DNA of 64,000 bases from Klebsiella michiganensis (GCA_000963575.1 CP011077.1:3720001-3784000); one strand, 5' to 3'. Counted from the stretch's first letter, positions 52,024 to 64,000 are shown. Notes: a model not told the origin generated them from the letters alone. Numbers and translations are program-made.

Positions 52024-53452
52024 TCTCAGGGAAAACCGGTAATTCGATACGGAAGCACACTTCCGCGCTGTTAGCGTTAATCAGGCTAAGTTTTCCGTGC
52101 ATACGTCGAATGCAATCCCTGGCAATACTTAACCCCAGCCCACTTCCCTTTACGGAGCCCTTACGCTGATGACTGCCCTGGAAGAAAGGCTCAAAAATCA
52201 TCTCTTGTTCCGTGGCCGGAATCGGCTCGCCGGTGTTCGCGACCTCAATGTACAGCCTCGCGCCCATCTGCAAACTCCGAAGATAAATGGTACCGGATTC
52301 ACTGCCATAGTGCACCGCATTGGAGTAGAGATTATCCAGCACGCTCATCAGCAGCGTAGCCTCTGCAAGACAGGCTTTCGGGCTTAATTGAATCTCGGTA
52401 TTCATCATTTTAGCCCTCGCCGGCAGGCTGTGGGCAGAGATAACCATTTCCACAATCGGTGCCAGCTCAACCCTTTCCAGCTTCACCGCCCCGTCCGCCA
52501 GCTTGCGATTGTAGTCCAGCAGCTGTTCGATCAGTTTTTGCAGGTGACGGCTGCTGTTATCAAGGATGGCAACAATCTCTTTCTGATCGGCATTCAGCGG
52601 CCCGGCGACCTGGTCGGCGAGCAGTTCAGTCCCCTCTCGCATACTGGCAAGCGGCGTTTTTAATTCGTGGGAAAGATGGCGGAGGAACTCGTGGCGCTGG
52701 GACTCAAGCCAGGACAGTCGCTCGCTAAGCCAGACAATGCGCTGCCCGACGGAACGCAGTTCACGCGGCCCTTTAAACACCTCGCTATTGCCTAGCGAGC
52801 GCCCTTCCCCCAGCCGGTTGATCATCCGCTCGATGCCCTTCACCGGGCCGATAATCATGCGGGTAAAGATGATCACCAGCCCCAGACTGAGCAGAAACAG
52901 CACTAACGCCTGCCAGCCAAAAAACTGGCCTCGCTCGGCGATTTCTTGCTGCAACTGCTGCCCGCGTGAGAACACTACCGTCCGCGTGGCCTGCACCATT
53001 TCGGCATTGGCCGAGGCGAATTGTTCCAGCTGGCTTGCCGCGGTTGCTTCCGGTCCGCTGTTTTTACATTTAAGTTCGGCAAGATCGCTCAAAGACTGGC
53101 TGAGCGATTGATAAAGTTTAGGATCGGGTAATACAGAGGCGTGCGCCTCAAGCATTTGGGCATAGCGCTGGCGCTGCCCCTGATAGAGTTGGGCAAGGCG
53201 CGAGTCATCGAGTACGCAGTACTGCCGATAGCTTCTCTCCATTTCCAGCGCGATATTGGTCATCGCCTCGCTACGTCGGGCATCAATCAACGTGGTGCGG
53301 TTAGTCAGCGCCGCCTGGGCACTCAGGGCGTTAAGGCTTTGCCACGCCTGCCACGCCAGTACCAATAGCGGCACCAGCACCAATAAAAAGGCCATCATGA
53401 CAAGCTGGCGCAAAGATCGAGGGAAAAAATGCCACTGGTTCAATAGCTTCAT
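52016..53452 (-). CDS. glrK: Sensor histidine kinase GlrK (QseE)
   Basis: The 478-residue inner-membrane kinase has two membrane helices (about 16-36 and 175-195) flanking a periplasmic sensor domain, then a HAMP region (MIIGPVKGIERMINRLGEGR). The phosphoacceptor histidine is in LRHLSHELKTPLASM. The HATPase domain carries LDNLYSNAVHYG and GSGLGLSIARD. It is first in the glrK-qseG-glrR operon, downstream of glmY. Confidence 0.96.
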   Translation of the reverse strand: MKLLNQWHFFPRSLRQLVMMAFLLVLVPLLVLAWQAWQSLNALSAQAALTNRTTLIDARRSEAMTNIALEMERSYRQYCVLDDSRLAQLYQGQRQRYAQMLEAHASVLPDPKLYQSLSQSLSDLAELKCKNSGPEATAASQLEQFASANAEMVQATRTVVFSRGQQLQQEIAERGQFFGWQALVLFLLSLGLVIIFTRMIIGPVKGIERMINRLGEGRSLGNSEVFKGPRELRSVGQRIVWLSERLSWLESQRHEFLRHLSHELKTPLASMREGTELLADQVAGPLNADQKEIVAILDNSSRHLQKLIEQLLDYNRKLADGAVKLERVELAPIVEMVISAHSLPARAKMMNTEIQLSPKACLAEATLLMSVLDNLYSNAVHYGSESGTIYLRSLQMGARLYIEVANTGEPIPATEQEMIFEPFFQGSHQRKGSVKGSGLGLSIARDCIRRMHGKLSLINANSAEVCFRIELPVFPEND

Positions 53453-53521
53453 CTCACATTACCTGTATGACACGATGCTAGCCGCGATTGCGCGTGGTGG
53501 AAAGGTGCGATTCCCGGAAAC

Positions 53522-53713
53522 GACAAAGGCAGGGTCAAAAACCCTGCCTTTGCTTAGGAATTAGGCGGCGCCTTACTCAACGTTTCGTCCGGAGCATGAT
53601 AAGCCCAAAGGCATTTATCAAAAGTTGGACGGCAGGCACCTTTTTGTGCGTCATTCGGGGGTTTATGTAGTCTGTCTGAAAAGACGCTGACATAAAAAAT
53701 TGAATGAGCCACT
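53522..53713 (-). ncRNA. glmY: Small RNA GlmY
   Basis: The minus-strand transcript begins AGTGGCTCATTC, followed by TATGTCAG and an ACTACATAA segment, all as in E. coli GlmY. The first stem-loop differs in sequence (GTCTTTTCAGAC). It ends in a terminator with AAAGGCAGGGT pairing with ACCCTGCCTTT (53525-53551). The length of about 190 nt agrees with E. coli full-length GlmY. GlmY sequesters the adaptor RapZ so that GlmZ can activate glmS translation. The position between purL and glrK is conserved. Confidence 0.88.
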
Positions 53714-53723
53714 GGCCTTTATT

Positions 53724-53741
53724 AAGCATCTATCGTGCCAA
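53724..53741 (-). promoter_or_regulatory. Sigma-54 promoter of glmY
   Basis: Minus-strand TTGGCACGATAGATGCTTAA carries the -24 element TGGCAC and the -12 element TGC with correct spacing. The -24 GG lies 25 bp and the -12 GC about 14 bp upstream of the inferred GlmY 5' end at 53713. Confidence 0.85.
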
Positions 53742-53829
53742 CTTCACCATCATTAATTCAAGTTATTGTTTTAATTATTATTAATAGCAAAAAAATGGAA
53801 GATATATTGTGCGTGATTTTTGTCCTTAG

Positions 53830-53847
53830 TGTCGCCATTTCACAACA
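53830..53847. promoter_or_regulatory. GlrR binding site, promoter-proximal, degenerate
   Basis: TGTC-N10-AACA, one mismatch from the GlrR consensus TGTC-N10-GACA, about 117 bp upstream of the glmY start. Confidence 0.6.
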
Positions 53848-53892
53848 CTCTTTCCCCCCTCTAGTCACATCATTAAAAATCAATGAGTTAAA

Positions 53893-53910
53893 TGTCTCCA
53901 TTTGGAGACA
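53893..53910. promoter_or_regulatory. GlrR binding site, central
   Basis: Perfect TGTC-N10-GACA; the spacer TCCATTTGGA is itself palindromic (TGTCTCCATTTGGAGACA). Confidence 0.8.
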
Positions 53911-53925
53911 CGTTAAAAGTAAAGG

Positions 53926-53943
53926 TGTCGGGATTTAGTGACA
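53926..53943. promoter_or_regulatory. GlrR binding site, distal
   Basis: Perfect TGTC-N10-GACA. It abuts the U-tract of the purL terminator. Confidence 0.75.
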
Positions 53944-54000
53944 AAAAAGCCCCTCATCCAGTCCCCTCTCCCCAAAGGGAAGACGGTCAGGATGAGGGGC
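53943..54000 (-). terminator. Terminator of purL (REP-like palindrome)
   Basis: On the minus strand GCCCCTCATCC (53990-54000) pairs with GGATGAGGGGC (53949-53959) and is followed by TTTTTT. The loop contains a nested CCCTTTGGGG hairpin. The element belongs to the dispersed palindrome family of this genome and appears to have been taken over as a terminator. Confidence 0.8.
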
Positions 54001-54061
54001 CTGCTTGCTATTTCCTGCCCTATAAAAGCAAGGGACCGGATTGGTGCCTGTTGGCTATTTT

Positions 54062-54098
54062 CCCCCTCTCCCTTTTAGGAAGAGGGTCGGGGTGAGGG
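54062..54098. repeat. REP-like palindromic element before the purL stop
   Basis: CCCCCTCTCCCTTTTAGGAA then GAGGGTCGGGGTGAGGG, another copy of the dispersed family, immediately downstream of purL. Confidence 0.7.
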
Positions 54099-54101
54099 TA
54101 A

Positions 54102-57990
<3,889 letters not shown>

Positions 57991-58057
57991 TAAAGATCTC
58001 TCGTCTTCAGGGCGAAGGGGGGAAAACGGGCGTCATTATAGAGAATCCTCCGCCTCG

Positions 58058-58073
58058 ACGAAACCGTTTGCGT
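58058..58073 (-). promoter_or_regulatory. PurR box upstream of purL
   Basis: ACGAAACCGTTTGCGT, a near-palindrome matching the PurR consensus and the known E. coli purL operator. It lies 68 bp upstream of the purL start. Confidence 0.85.
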
Positions 58074-58238
58074 AGAAATAACAGCAGAAGTTTTTATTGT
58101 ACAAAAAACAAACGATATATTCTTAAAAGTTGCTTACTGGCGTTTTCTTACGCAAAATGCGCCTCATTCACTGAAGGGGTTCAGACAAATCATGGTTATT
58201 GTTGGCTAAGGCTCATCCTGCTGCAGAATGTTATCTAT

Positions 58239-59790
58239 TTGAAAAGAATAAAGATTAATTATCTGCTTATCGGTATCGTCACCTTGTTGCTGGCAGTGGC
58301 TTTATGGCCCTCCATTCCAGGTTTCAATCAAGCCGAAAACCGTATCGCCGCGATCAAAGCGCGGGGGGTTTTGCGCGTCAGTACCATTTCATCGCCGCTC
58401 ACCTGGACGATGATTAACGGCAAAGCAACTGGCCTTGATTACGAGCTGGCGAAACAGTTTGCGGATTACCTGGGCGTGAAGCTGAAAGTTGTTGTGCGCC
58501 CCAACATCAACGCCCTGTTTGATGACCTGGATAATGACAATGCTGACCTGCTCGCCGCGGGCCTGGTGTATAACTCTCGCCGCAGTAGCGACTACCAGGC
58601 AGGGCCAACCTATTACTCTGTTTCTCAGCAGATGGTCTATCGCGTTGGCAGCCCGCGCCCTAAGTCTCTCGGCGGCGTGAAACCCTCACAGCTGGTGCTC
58701 TCTTCCGGCCAGGCGGTGGTGAGCGATCTGCAAAAGTTAAAAGAGAGCCAGTATCCCGATCTGAGCTGGAGCATTGACGCCAAACAAACCAGTAACCAAC
58801 TCTTACAGCAGGTCGTTGACGGCAACATCGCGTTTACCATCTCGGACTCCATTGCCATCAGCCTTTTCCAGCGCGTGCATCCCCAACTGGCCGTCGCCAT
58901 GGACGTCACCGATGAGCAGCCCGTCACCTGGTTCTCAAAACGCGATGGCGACGACAGCATGGGTGCCGCCCTGCTCGATTTCTATAATCAGATCAGCAGC
59001 GGACGGGACGCTGGCAAGGCTTGAGGAAAAGTACCTTGGCCATATCGGCGATTTTGATTACGTCGATACGCGAACTTTCCTCAACGCAGTAGATGCCGTC
59101 CTGCCGGAACTCCAGCCGCTATTTGAAAAGTACTCTGACGACATTGACTGGCCGTTGCTGGCCGCGATTTCCTACCAGGAATCCCACTGGGATACTCACG
59201 CCACCTCCCCAACGGGCGTGCGCGGGTTAATGATGCTGACAAAAAATACGGCTCAAAGTCTCGGGATCACCGACAGGTTGGATGCGGAGCAAAGCATCAG
59301 CGGCGGCAGCCGATATCTGAAAGATATGATGAGCAAAGTGCCAACCTCGGTGCCGGAATATGAACGCATCTGGTTCGCGCTGGCGGCCTATAATATGGGC
59401 TATGCCCATATGCTTGATGCCCGCCAGCTGACGGCCAAACAGAAAGGCAACCCGGACAGCTGGGCCGATGTTAAAACGCGTCTGCCGCTGTTGAGCCTGA
59501 AGCCTTATTACAGCAAAACAACCTATGGATATGCTCGTGGACACGAGGCTTACGCGTATGTGGAGAACATTCGCAAGTATCAGTTAAGTCTGGAAGGATA
59601 TTTACAGGAAAAAGAGAAGCAGGCAGCCCAGGCGGATAAGTTTGCCGAGGCTTACCCTGCGGTTGCCCCGGTTGAGCTGGCTAGTCCGTCTTACGGACCT
59701 TTTCCTTTAGGGCCTTTTTCTCAAGGCGACGCGCGCGAAAAAAATCGCTCAGCATGGCTGAGCACTCTGACGCGAGCACCCCTTCACTAA
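58239..59790 (+). pseudogene. mltF: Membrane-bound lytic murein transglycosylase F, frameshifted
   Basis: MltF has an N-terminal solute-binding-like regulatory domain and a C-terminal lysozyme-like transglycosylase domain. The start is a TTG at 58239 (then KRIKINYLLIG, a signal anchor), as the E. coli alignment requires. The first frame ends at 59022-59024 in the stretch GRDAGKA; the second frame resumes at DGTLARLEEKYLG. Deleting one G of the GG pair near 59001-59002 joins them to about 516 residues, against 518 in E. coli. The catalytic glutamate region (YQESHWDTHATSPTGVRG) is intact. Error or recent frameshift. Confidence 0.9.
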
Positions 59791-60184
59791 CCTGCACCTG
59801 ATGATTCATCCCCGGGTGACCGAGCACGTCCATCAGCGAGCCTATTGCCCCGGTTTTAGCGTCACGCGCCCCAAACACCAGGCGGCCGATGCGGCTATGC
59901 ACCATCGCCCCGGCGCACATGACGCAAGGTTCGAGCGTGACATAGAGCGTAGTATCCAGCAGACGATAATTCTGCAGTACCAGCCCGCCCTGGCGCAGCG
60001 CCATGATCTCCGCGTGAGCCGTAGGATCGTGGCGGCCTATCGGGCGATTCCAGCCTTCACCAATGACCTGATTATTGTGTACCAGTACCGCACCGACGGG
60101 CACTTCCCCTTCATCCCAGGCTCGCTGAGCGAGGGTCAGAGCGTGGCGCATCCAGTGTTCATGGGTAAATTCTGTGTCTGACAC
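59681..60184 (-). CDS. tadA: tRNA adenosine(34) deaminase TadA
   Basis: Essential zinc deaminase that makes inosine at the wobble position of tRNA-Arg(ACG). The zinc motifs are TAHAEIMAL and LEPCVMCAGAM. The GTG at 60184 was chosen because it has GGAGAG upstream and gives 167 residues as in E. coli; an in-frame ATG at 60241 would add 19 unconserved residues. The 3' end overlaps the convergent mltF 3' end by 110 bp. Confidence 0.96.
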   Translation of the reverse strand: MSDTEFTHEHWMRHALTLAQRAWDEGEVPVGAVLVHNNQVIGEGWNRPIGRHDPTAHAEIMALRQGGLVLQNYRLLDTTLYVTLEPCVMCAGAMVHSRIGRLVFGARDAKTGAIGSLMDVLGHPGMNHQVQVSEGVLASECSAMLSDFFRARRLEKKALKEKVRKTD

Positions 60185-60247
60185 AACTCTCTCCGCGGCA
60201 AAAGTGGGCGGCGCATTATACACACCGCGTACCGGATTCAAAACGCC

Positions 60248-60886
60248 TCACTCGAGCTGCTGCAGCTCCCCGTGGGGCGTGACGCGCCAGCGATGCTCGC
60301 AGAAAAACAGCAAAGGATTATCCTGGTGGCTGTCGCTATAGCCGCTGTAAAGCCGCAGCGGCGCGCCGAGATGCTGTTCCAGTTGAACCACTTTCTCATG
60401 GCCGAGACAGCGCAGGGTCAATACCCACCCGCCGTAAGCCCGGGCCATCCGGCTGGCGATCACTTTGACCTCAGGCAGCCAGGGCGTATCAAAATAGACT
60501 TGTTCCACCAGCGGCTGCGGAGAACCGGTAATCAGCCAGACGTCAGCATCGGGGCTGTGCAAATAGTCCGTCAGGCGCTGCTGGACGACGGGAAATGCCC
60601 TCACCTTCTGCCGAAACCAGGCGACAAACTCGTTTTGTAGCCGCTGAAGCCTGGACTCACGACGCCCAAACGTGATGCCCCATAACAGCAGGCTCATCGG
60701 TTGACGGGCGGCGCTTCCTTTGATCAACATCATGCCTCCTATCAGAGGCAGTAACATAATAACTAACGGCACGTTCAGCGGCAGGCGGCGCAAGAGATAA
60801 AGCAGAAAGCTGCCGAACATGTCCTGCTGATGCAGAGTGCCGTCCAGATCAAAAAAGACGACGCGGCGCGGGGGATGGGTAGTCAA
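60248..60886 (-). CDS. pgpC: Phosphatidylglycerophosphatase C
   Basis: HAD-superfamily inner-membrane phosphatase (YfhB) that dephosphorylates phosphatidylglycerol phosphate. 212 residues. HAD motif I is VFFDLDGTLHQQD and motif II is WLITGSPQ. A hydrophobic segment (about 35-55) anchors it. It is encoded upstream of tadA, as in E. coli. Confidence 0.94.
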   Translation of the reverse strand: MTTHPPRRVVFFDLDGTLHQQDMFGSFLLYLLRRLPLNVPLVIMLLPLIGGMMLIKGSAARQPMSLLLWGITFGRRESRLQRLQNEFVAWFRQKVRAFPVVQQRLTDYLHSPDADVWLITGSPQPLVEQVYFDTPWLPEVKVIASRMARAYGGWVLTLRCLGHEKVVQLEQHLGAPLRLYSGYSDSHQDNPLLFFCEHRWRVTPHGELQQLE

Positions 60887-61094
60887 TACGGGCTCCTTTA
60901 AGACTCGCGTTCACGAAACGACGTAAGCTAAAGCCTAACAGATAGCCCCGTGCTTTTCCGCGCTCACGCCAGCCCGGGTGTTCATGACACAACAGAATAT
61001 TTAATTCGGTAACATTGCTCTATAATGGAATTTATAATTCGCTCAGATGCTTACCAGAGCAAGTCGTTATCAGAATTGCCGCCCCGGAGGTGAA
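60887..61094 (+). promoter_or_regulatory. Divergent pgpC / yfhH region
   Basis: A clear -10 box TATAAT at 61021-61026, in CTCTATAATGG, drives yfhH; its -35 is poor. No operator was identified. Confidence 0.5.
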
Positions 61095-61943
61095 ATGAAC
61101 TGTTTACTGCGCATTCGAAGCCGATACGCCATGCTGGCCCAGAGTGACCGCAAGCTGGCCGACTTTTTGCTCGCAGAGCCCGATCGCGCACGCCATCTCA
61201 GTTCACAGCAGCTGGCGGAAGAAGCCGGCGTCAGCCAGTCCAGCGTTGTAAAATTCGCGCAAAAACTGGGATTCAAGGGTTTTCCGGCGATGAAACTGGC
61301 CATCAGCGAAGCGCTGGCGAGCGGCCAAAATCCTAACTCCGTCCCGGTTCACAACCAAATTTTAGGTGACGACCCGCTGAGGCTTGTTGGGGAGAAATTG
61401 ATTAAAGAGAATATCGCGGCGATGCATGCCACGCTGGATATTAATGCGGAGGAGAAACTGCTGGCGAGCGTTTCGCTGCTGCGCAATGCGCGGCGCGTGC
61501 TGCTGGTGGGAATAGGCGCTTCAGGCCTGGTGGCGAAGAATTTTTCGTGGAAGTTAATGAAGATTGGCATCCATGCCGTCGCCGAGCAGGATATGCATGC
61601 CCTGCTGGCAACCGTGCAGGCGATGACGCCGGAAGACGTGCTGCTCGCCATTTCTTACTCGGGCGAGCGTCGAGAAATCAATCTGGCCGCCGATGAAGCG
61701 CTTAACGCCGGGGCGAAGATCCTCGCCATTACCGGCTTCACGCCTAACGCCCTGCAGCAGCGGGCCAGCCTGTGCCTTTACACCATCGCGGAAGAACAGG
61801 CCACGCGCAGCGCCGCTATCTCCTCCACCAGCGCCCAAATGATGCTCACCGATCTGCTATTTATGGCCCTGGTGCAGCAGGATCTGGAAAACGCCCCGGA
61901 GAGGATCCGCCAGAGCGAAGCGCTGGTAAAGAAGCTGGTTTAG
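61095..61943 (+). CDS. yfhH: RpiR-family transcriptional regulator YfhH
   Basis: The 282-residue product, the E. coli YfhH length, has an N-terminal HTH (SSQQLAEEAGVSQSSVVKFAQKLG) and a C-terminal SIS sugar-phosphate-binding domain (GIGASGLVAKNF, ISYSGERREI). The ATG at 61095 has GGAGG upstream. It belongs to the group that includes MurR. Targets unknown. The conserved backbone ends here. Confidence 0.93.
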   Translation: MNCLLRIRSRYAMLAQSDRKLADFLLAEPDRARHLSSQQLAEEAGVSQSSVVKFAQKLGFKGFPAMKLAISEALASGQNPNSVPVHNQILGDDPLRLVGEKLIKENIAAMHATLDINAEEKLLASVSLLRNARRVLLVGIGASGLVAKNFSWKLMKIGIHAVAEQDMHALLATVQAMTPEDVLLAISYSGERREINLAADEALNAGAKILAITGFTPNALQQRASLCLYTIAEEQATRSAAISSTSAQMMLTDLLFMALVQQDLENAPERIRQSEALVKKLV

Positions 61944-61956
61944 GGGGAGCGCAGGC

Positions 61957-62517
61957 TCAAGGCTGTTTCGCATTTGCCGGAAACTTTTTATAAAGCGTAG
62001 AAACACCGACATCGTAAATAATCGCCACCTGCCGCCTTGTTTTCCCGGCAGCGATTAACCTCCCGGCCTGTGCCCATTGCGTTGCCGACAGTTTAGGCCG
62101 CCTCCCCCCGATTCGCCCTTCCGCTCTGGCCGCAGCCAGTCCTGCCCGGGTTCTTTCGACGATAAGCTCGCGTTCCATCTCAGCTAACGCGCCCATAACG
62201 TGAAAGAAAAACCGCCCCATTGGCGTGGAGGTATCAATGCTGTCCGTCAGGCTGCGGAAGTTAATCCCGCGCGCGCGCAGTTCCTCAATCAATGAGACAA
62301 GATGGCGCATACTGCGCCCCAGCCTGTCGAGCTTCCAGACGACCAACGTATCTCCTTCACTTAGCGTTCTGAGCACTTTTTTTAACCCCGGCCTGTCCGC
62401 CGTTTTGCCGCTGATTTTATCCTCAAAAATCAGCTCACATCCTGCGCATTCCAGCGCATTTTTCTGCAGCGCGGTGTTTTGGTCATTTGTTGACACCCTG
62501 ACGTAGCCTACCAGCAT
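61957..62517 (-). CDS. Serine DNA invertase (Pin/Gin/Hin family)
   Basis: The 186-residue product is close to Pin of E. coli e14 and Gin of phage Mu. Its N-terminus is MLVGYVRVSTNDQNT with the catalytic serine in RVST. Conserved arginines are in KLDRLGRSMRHL, followed by the long helix E (AEMERELIVERTRAGL) and a C-terminal HTH (TRRQVAIIYDVGVSTLYKKFP). The start at 62517 is the only one with homology; the frame runs on upstream into C-rich sequence without meaning. It inverts DNA, usually tail-fibre segments in prophages. It lies 13 bp after the yfhH stop. Confidence 0.93.
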   Translation of the reverse strand: MLVGYVRVSTNDQNTALQKNALECAGCELIFEDKISGKTADRPGLKKVLRTLSEGDTLVVWKLDRLGRSMRHLVSLIEELRARGINFRSLTDSIDTSTPMGRFFFHVMGALAEMERELIVERTRAGLAAARAEGRIGGRRPKLSATQWAQAGRLIAAGKTRRQVAIIYDVGVSTLYKKFPANAKQP

Positions 62518-62571
62518 GACGTTTTGCCTTATAAAAGGCTGAGAGCATGCCACGGAGCGACAGGATGTGCA

Positions 62572-62597
62572 TTTTCTTAAAGGTTGGTTTCCCAGGA
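62572..62597 (-). other. Candidate invertase crossover site (hix/gix-like)
   Basis: The 26-bp minus-strand sequence TCCTGGGAAACCAACCTTTA continuing AGAAAA matches Salmonella hixL at 18 of 26 positions by hand alignment, including AAACC and the central AA. The right arm has CC where GG is expected. Its position just upstream of the invertase gene is where Gin and Pin sites are found. Confidence 0.4.
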
Positions 62598-64000
62598 TCC
62601 CTCTGCCTCCCCCGCCCCCCCGCCACTCCCCCTGGCCCCTCCCGCCCCCCCCAGTTGGGTGCTTGCAATGCCCCCCCGCAGCACTCCCTACCGCCCCACC
62701 TATCCCCAGCCCCCCCCCCTCTCCCCCCCGCTCGTACCCCCCGCTCCACCCCGCCCCCCCATTCGCCGTCTCGCCTGATCCGACACCCACCGCCCCCGGA
62801 TCGCCACTCCCCCCCCCCCTCAGCCCCCCCTCCCCCCCCCCCACCAGCACACAGTGCCCCAGCCGCCACGATGCTTCCCCACCCCAGTCAATCACCCAAC
62901 GCCCACATCCCCCGTCCTCCCCATCTCCTCCACCCTTCCCTCGAGCACCGCCATACCCCCCGCCGATCCCCACCCCCCCTACCCCACCCCACCCGGCCCA
63001 GTCCCACCCCCTCCCCCCCCCCCCCCCCCCCCCCCACCGCGCCCCCCCCACGAACGGATGCACCCCCCCTTCCCCCATGAGCCTCTTGCTGACCCTCCCC
63101 CGCGATACCCCCCTCCCCAAATTAACGCTGCCCCCACACGCGCCCATCCCCCCCCACCATCCCCCCACCATGCCCGTCGCCATCGCCCCTCCCGCCACCT
63201 CACGCCATTGCCCCACCCGCTGAACGCAAACCCCCCTCCGCTCCTCCCCGACGCGCACCCCTTACCTCCCCCGCCCCCGCCCCCGACCCCCCTCCCCCCC
63301 CGGTCTCTCAGCCCCCCTACCACCCGCCGCGGTGCCCGTCCCATCACACTCCCACCCCCCCGGACGCCACTCCCCCACAGGCACCTCACACCCCCTATCA
63401 TCCCCCCCCCTGCTACTGCCTCCCTGTACCCCCCCCCCCCCCCCCCATGCCCCCCCCCTGCCCCTCAACCAAGCAACCCCCCCCCCCCTTCCTCCGTTGC
63501 CCCCACACCCCCCGCATCCCCCGCTTTGGCACACGGCCCCCCACTCAGCCCCCCTCCCCCTATCACCACCCCCCTACCCTGCCTGCCTGGCCGCCCCTCC
63601 CCCCAACCGCCCCCTACTGCCACGATCACCCCCCCCCCCCCTCCCGTCCCCTCCACCTCCCCACCACGGCGCTCCCCGCCCTCCCCCCCCGCGCCCCCCT
63701 CCTCTCTCCCCCCCCATCCCTACCACCCCCTTACTTTCCCCCCCCAGCCCCCGACGCACCCCCTCCCAGCCCTCCCGATGCCGACGCCCCACCCCCACCT
63801 CCCCCCCACGCTATTTCGGAATCGGCGGTGGCTTTCAACGTTAATTTTCTCAGTTTGGTACGCTCCAGATGGTCAACAACAGGCTCAGAAACAACCCCCC
63901 CTCCATCCCTTCCTGCCGCCCCCCCCATGCCCCCCCCCGCCCCCCCCCCCCACCCGCTCCCACTGCCCCCCCCTCCCCTCCCCTACCCCCCCTCCCCATC
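62598..64000. other. C-rich low-complexity tract, probably corrupted sequence
   Basis: From about 62598 the plus strand is dominated by C, with repeated runs of 8-15 C and one of 23 C (63013-63035). The frames open across it encode only Pro/Ser/Thr (or, on minus, Gly/Arg/Trp) low-complexity peptides. Fragments of ordinary-looking sequence survive between the runs. I see no gene, promoter or repeat that could be supported. Best explained as a low-quality consensus near a contig end or an inverting segment. Confidence 0.75.
63812..63892. other. Short island of normal base composition inside the C-rich tract
   Basis: About 80 bp from TATTTCGGAATCGG to CAGGCTCAGAAACAAC with balanced composition. 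It is open on the minus strand (residues such as EPVVDHLERTKLRKLTLKAT) and on plus (ESAVAFNVNFLSLVRSRWS). I do not recognise either peptide with confidence. Confidence 0.5.

Noticed and set aside
62518..63258. N-terminal extension of the invertase frame by about 247 codons
   Set aside because: The extension is Gly/Arg-rich translation of the C-rich tract. The family starts at MLVGYVRVST, at 62517.
62547..63844. Long proline/serine-rich and glycine/arginine-rich open frames at the right edge
   Set aside because: They result from C-runs lacking stop codons, with no domain, ribosome site or normal codon use.

Overview
The window is a stretch of enterobacterial chromosome (Enterobacteriaceae, in the Cedecea/Klebsiella/Enterobacter range; the genus cannot be fixed from sequence reading alone). 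Gene order follows the E. coli K-12 ispG-to-yfhH region closely, protein lengths mostly match E. coli to within a few residues, and ERIC and REP-like repeats typical of the family lie between genes.

Layout. 0-11 kb: ispG (5' end only), rodZ, rlmN, ndk, pbpC and yfhM, all on the minus strand; the last two form a periplasmic pair (penicillin-binding protein 1C and an alpha-2-macroglobulin-like lipoprotein). 11-14.5 kb: sseA on plus, then sseB and pepB on minus, separated by a 36-bp minisatellite. 14.5-20.4 kb: the complete isc iron-sulfur operon (iscR-iscS-iscU-iscA-hscB-hscA-fdx-iscX) with two IscR operators upstream and an ERIC element between iscU and iscA. 20.4-26.4 kb: trmJ, suhB (with a boxA-like leader), a ZevA/ZevB-type metal transport pair, csiE and hcaT. 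The hca catabolic genes that follow hcaT in E. coli are absent. 26.5-36.9 kb: the yph sugar locus (yphB-G on minus, the ROK regulator yphH on plus). 36.9-46.5 kb: an accessory stretch with a SUKH-fold protein, yphA, two DUF2569 membrane paralogues, and an uncharacterised cassette (periplasmic binding protein, ATPase, two permeases, FGGY kinase, SIS isomerase). 46.6-61.9 kb: return to the conserved backbone with glyA, hmp, glnB, glrR-qseG-glrK, the small RNA glmY, purL, mltF, tadA, pgpC and yfhH.

The right edge is different. Directly after yfhH sits a Pin/Gin-type serine invertase, 55 bp upstream of which is a degenerate hix/gix-like crossover site. From that point to the window end the plus strand becomes extremely C-rich, with runs of up to 23 C. 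This does not look like functional DNA and is probably a corrupted consensus at a prophage tail-fibre inversion region or a contig end. purL and mltF each carry a single-base frameshift, both explained by one extra G in a GG pair, so sequencing error is as likely as real inactivation.

Functional links visible in the DNA: IscR autoregulation of isc; NsrR control of hmp; PurR boxes at glyA and purL; a sigma-54 promoter with three GlrR sites driving glmY beside the glrK-qseG-glrR genes that control it; and two separate ABC sugar-uptake loci each coupled to sugar-modifying enzymes.
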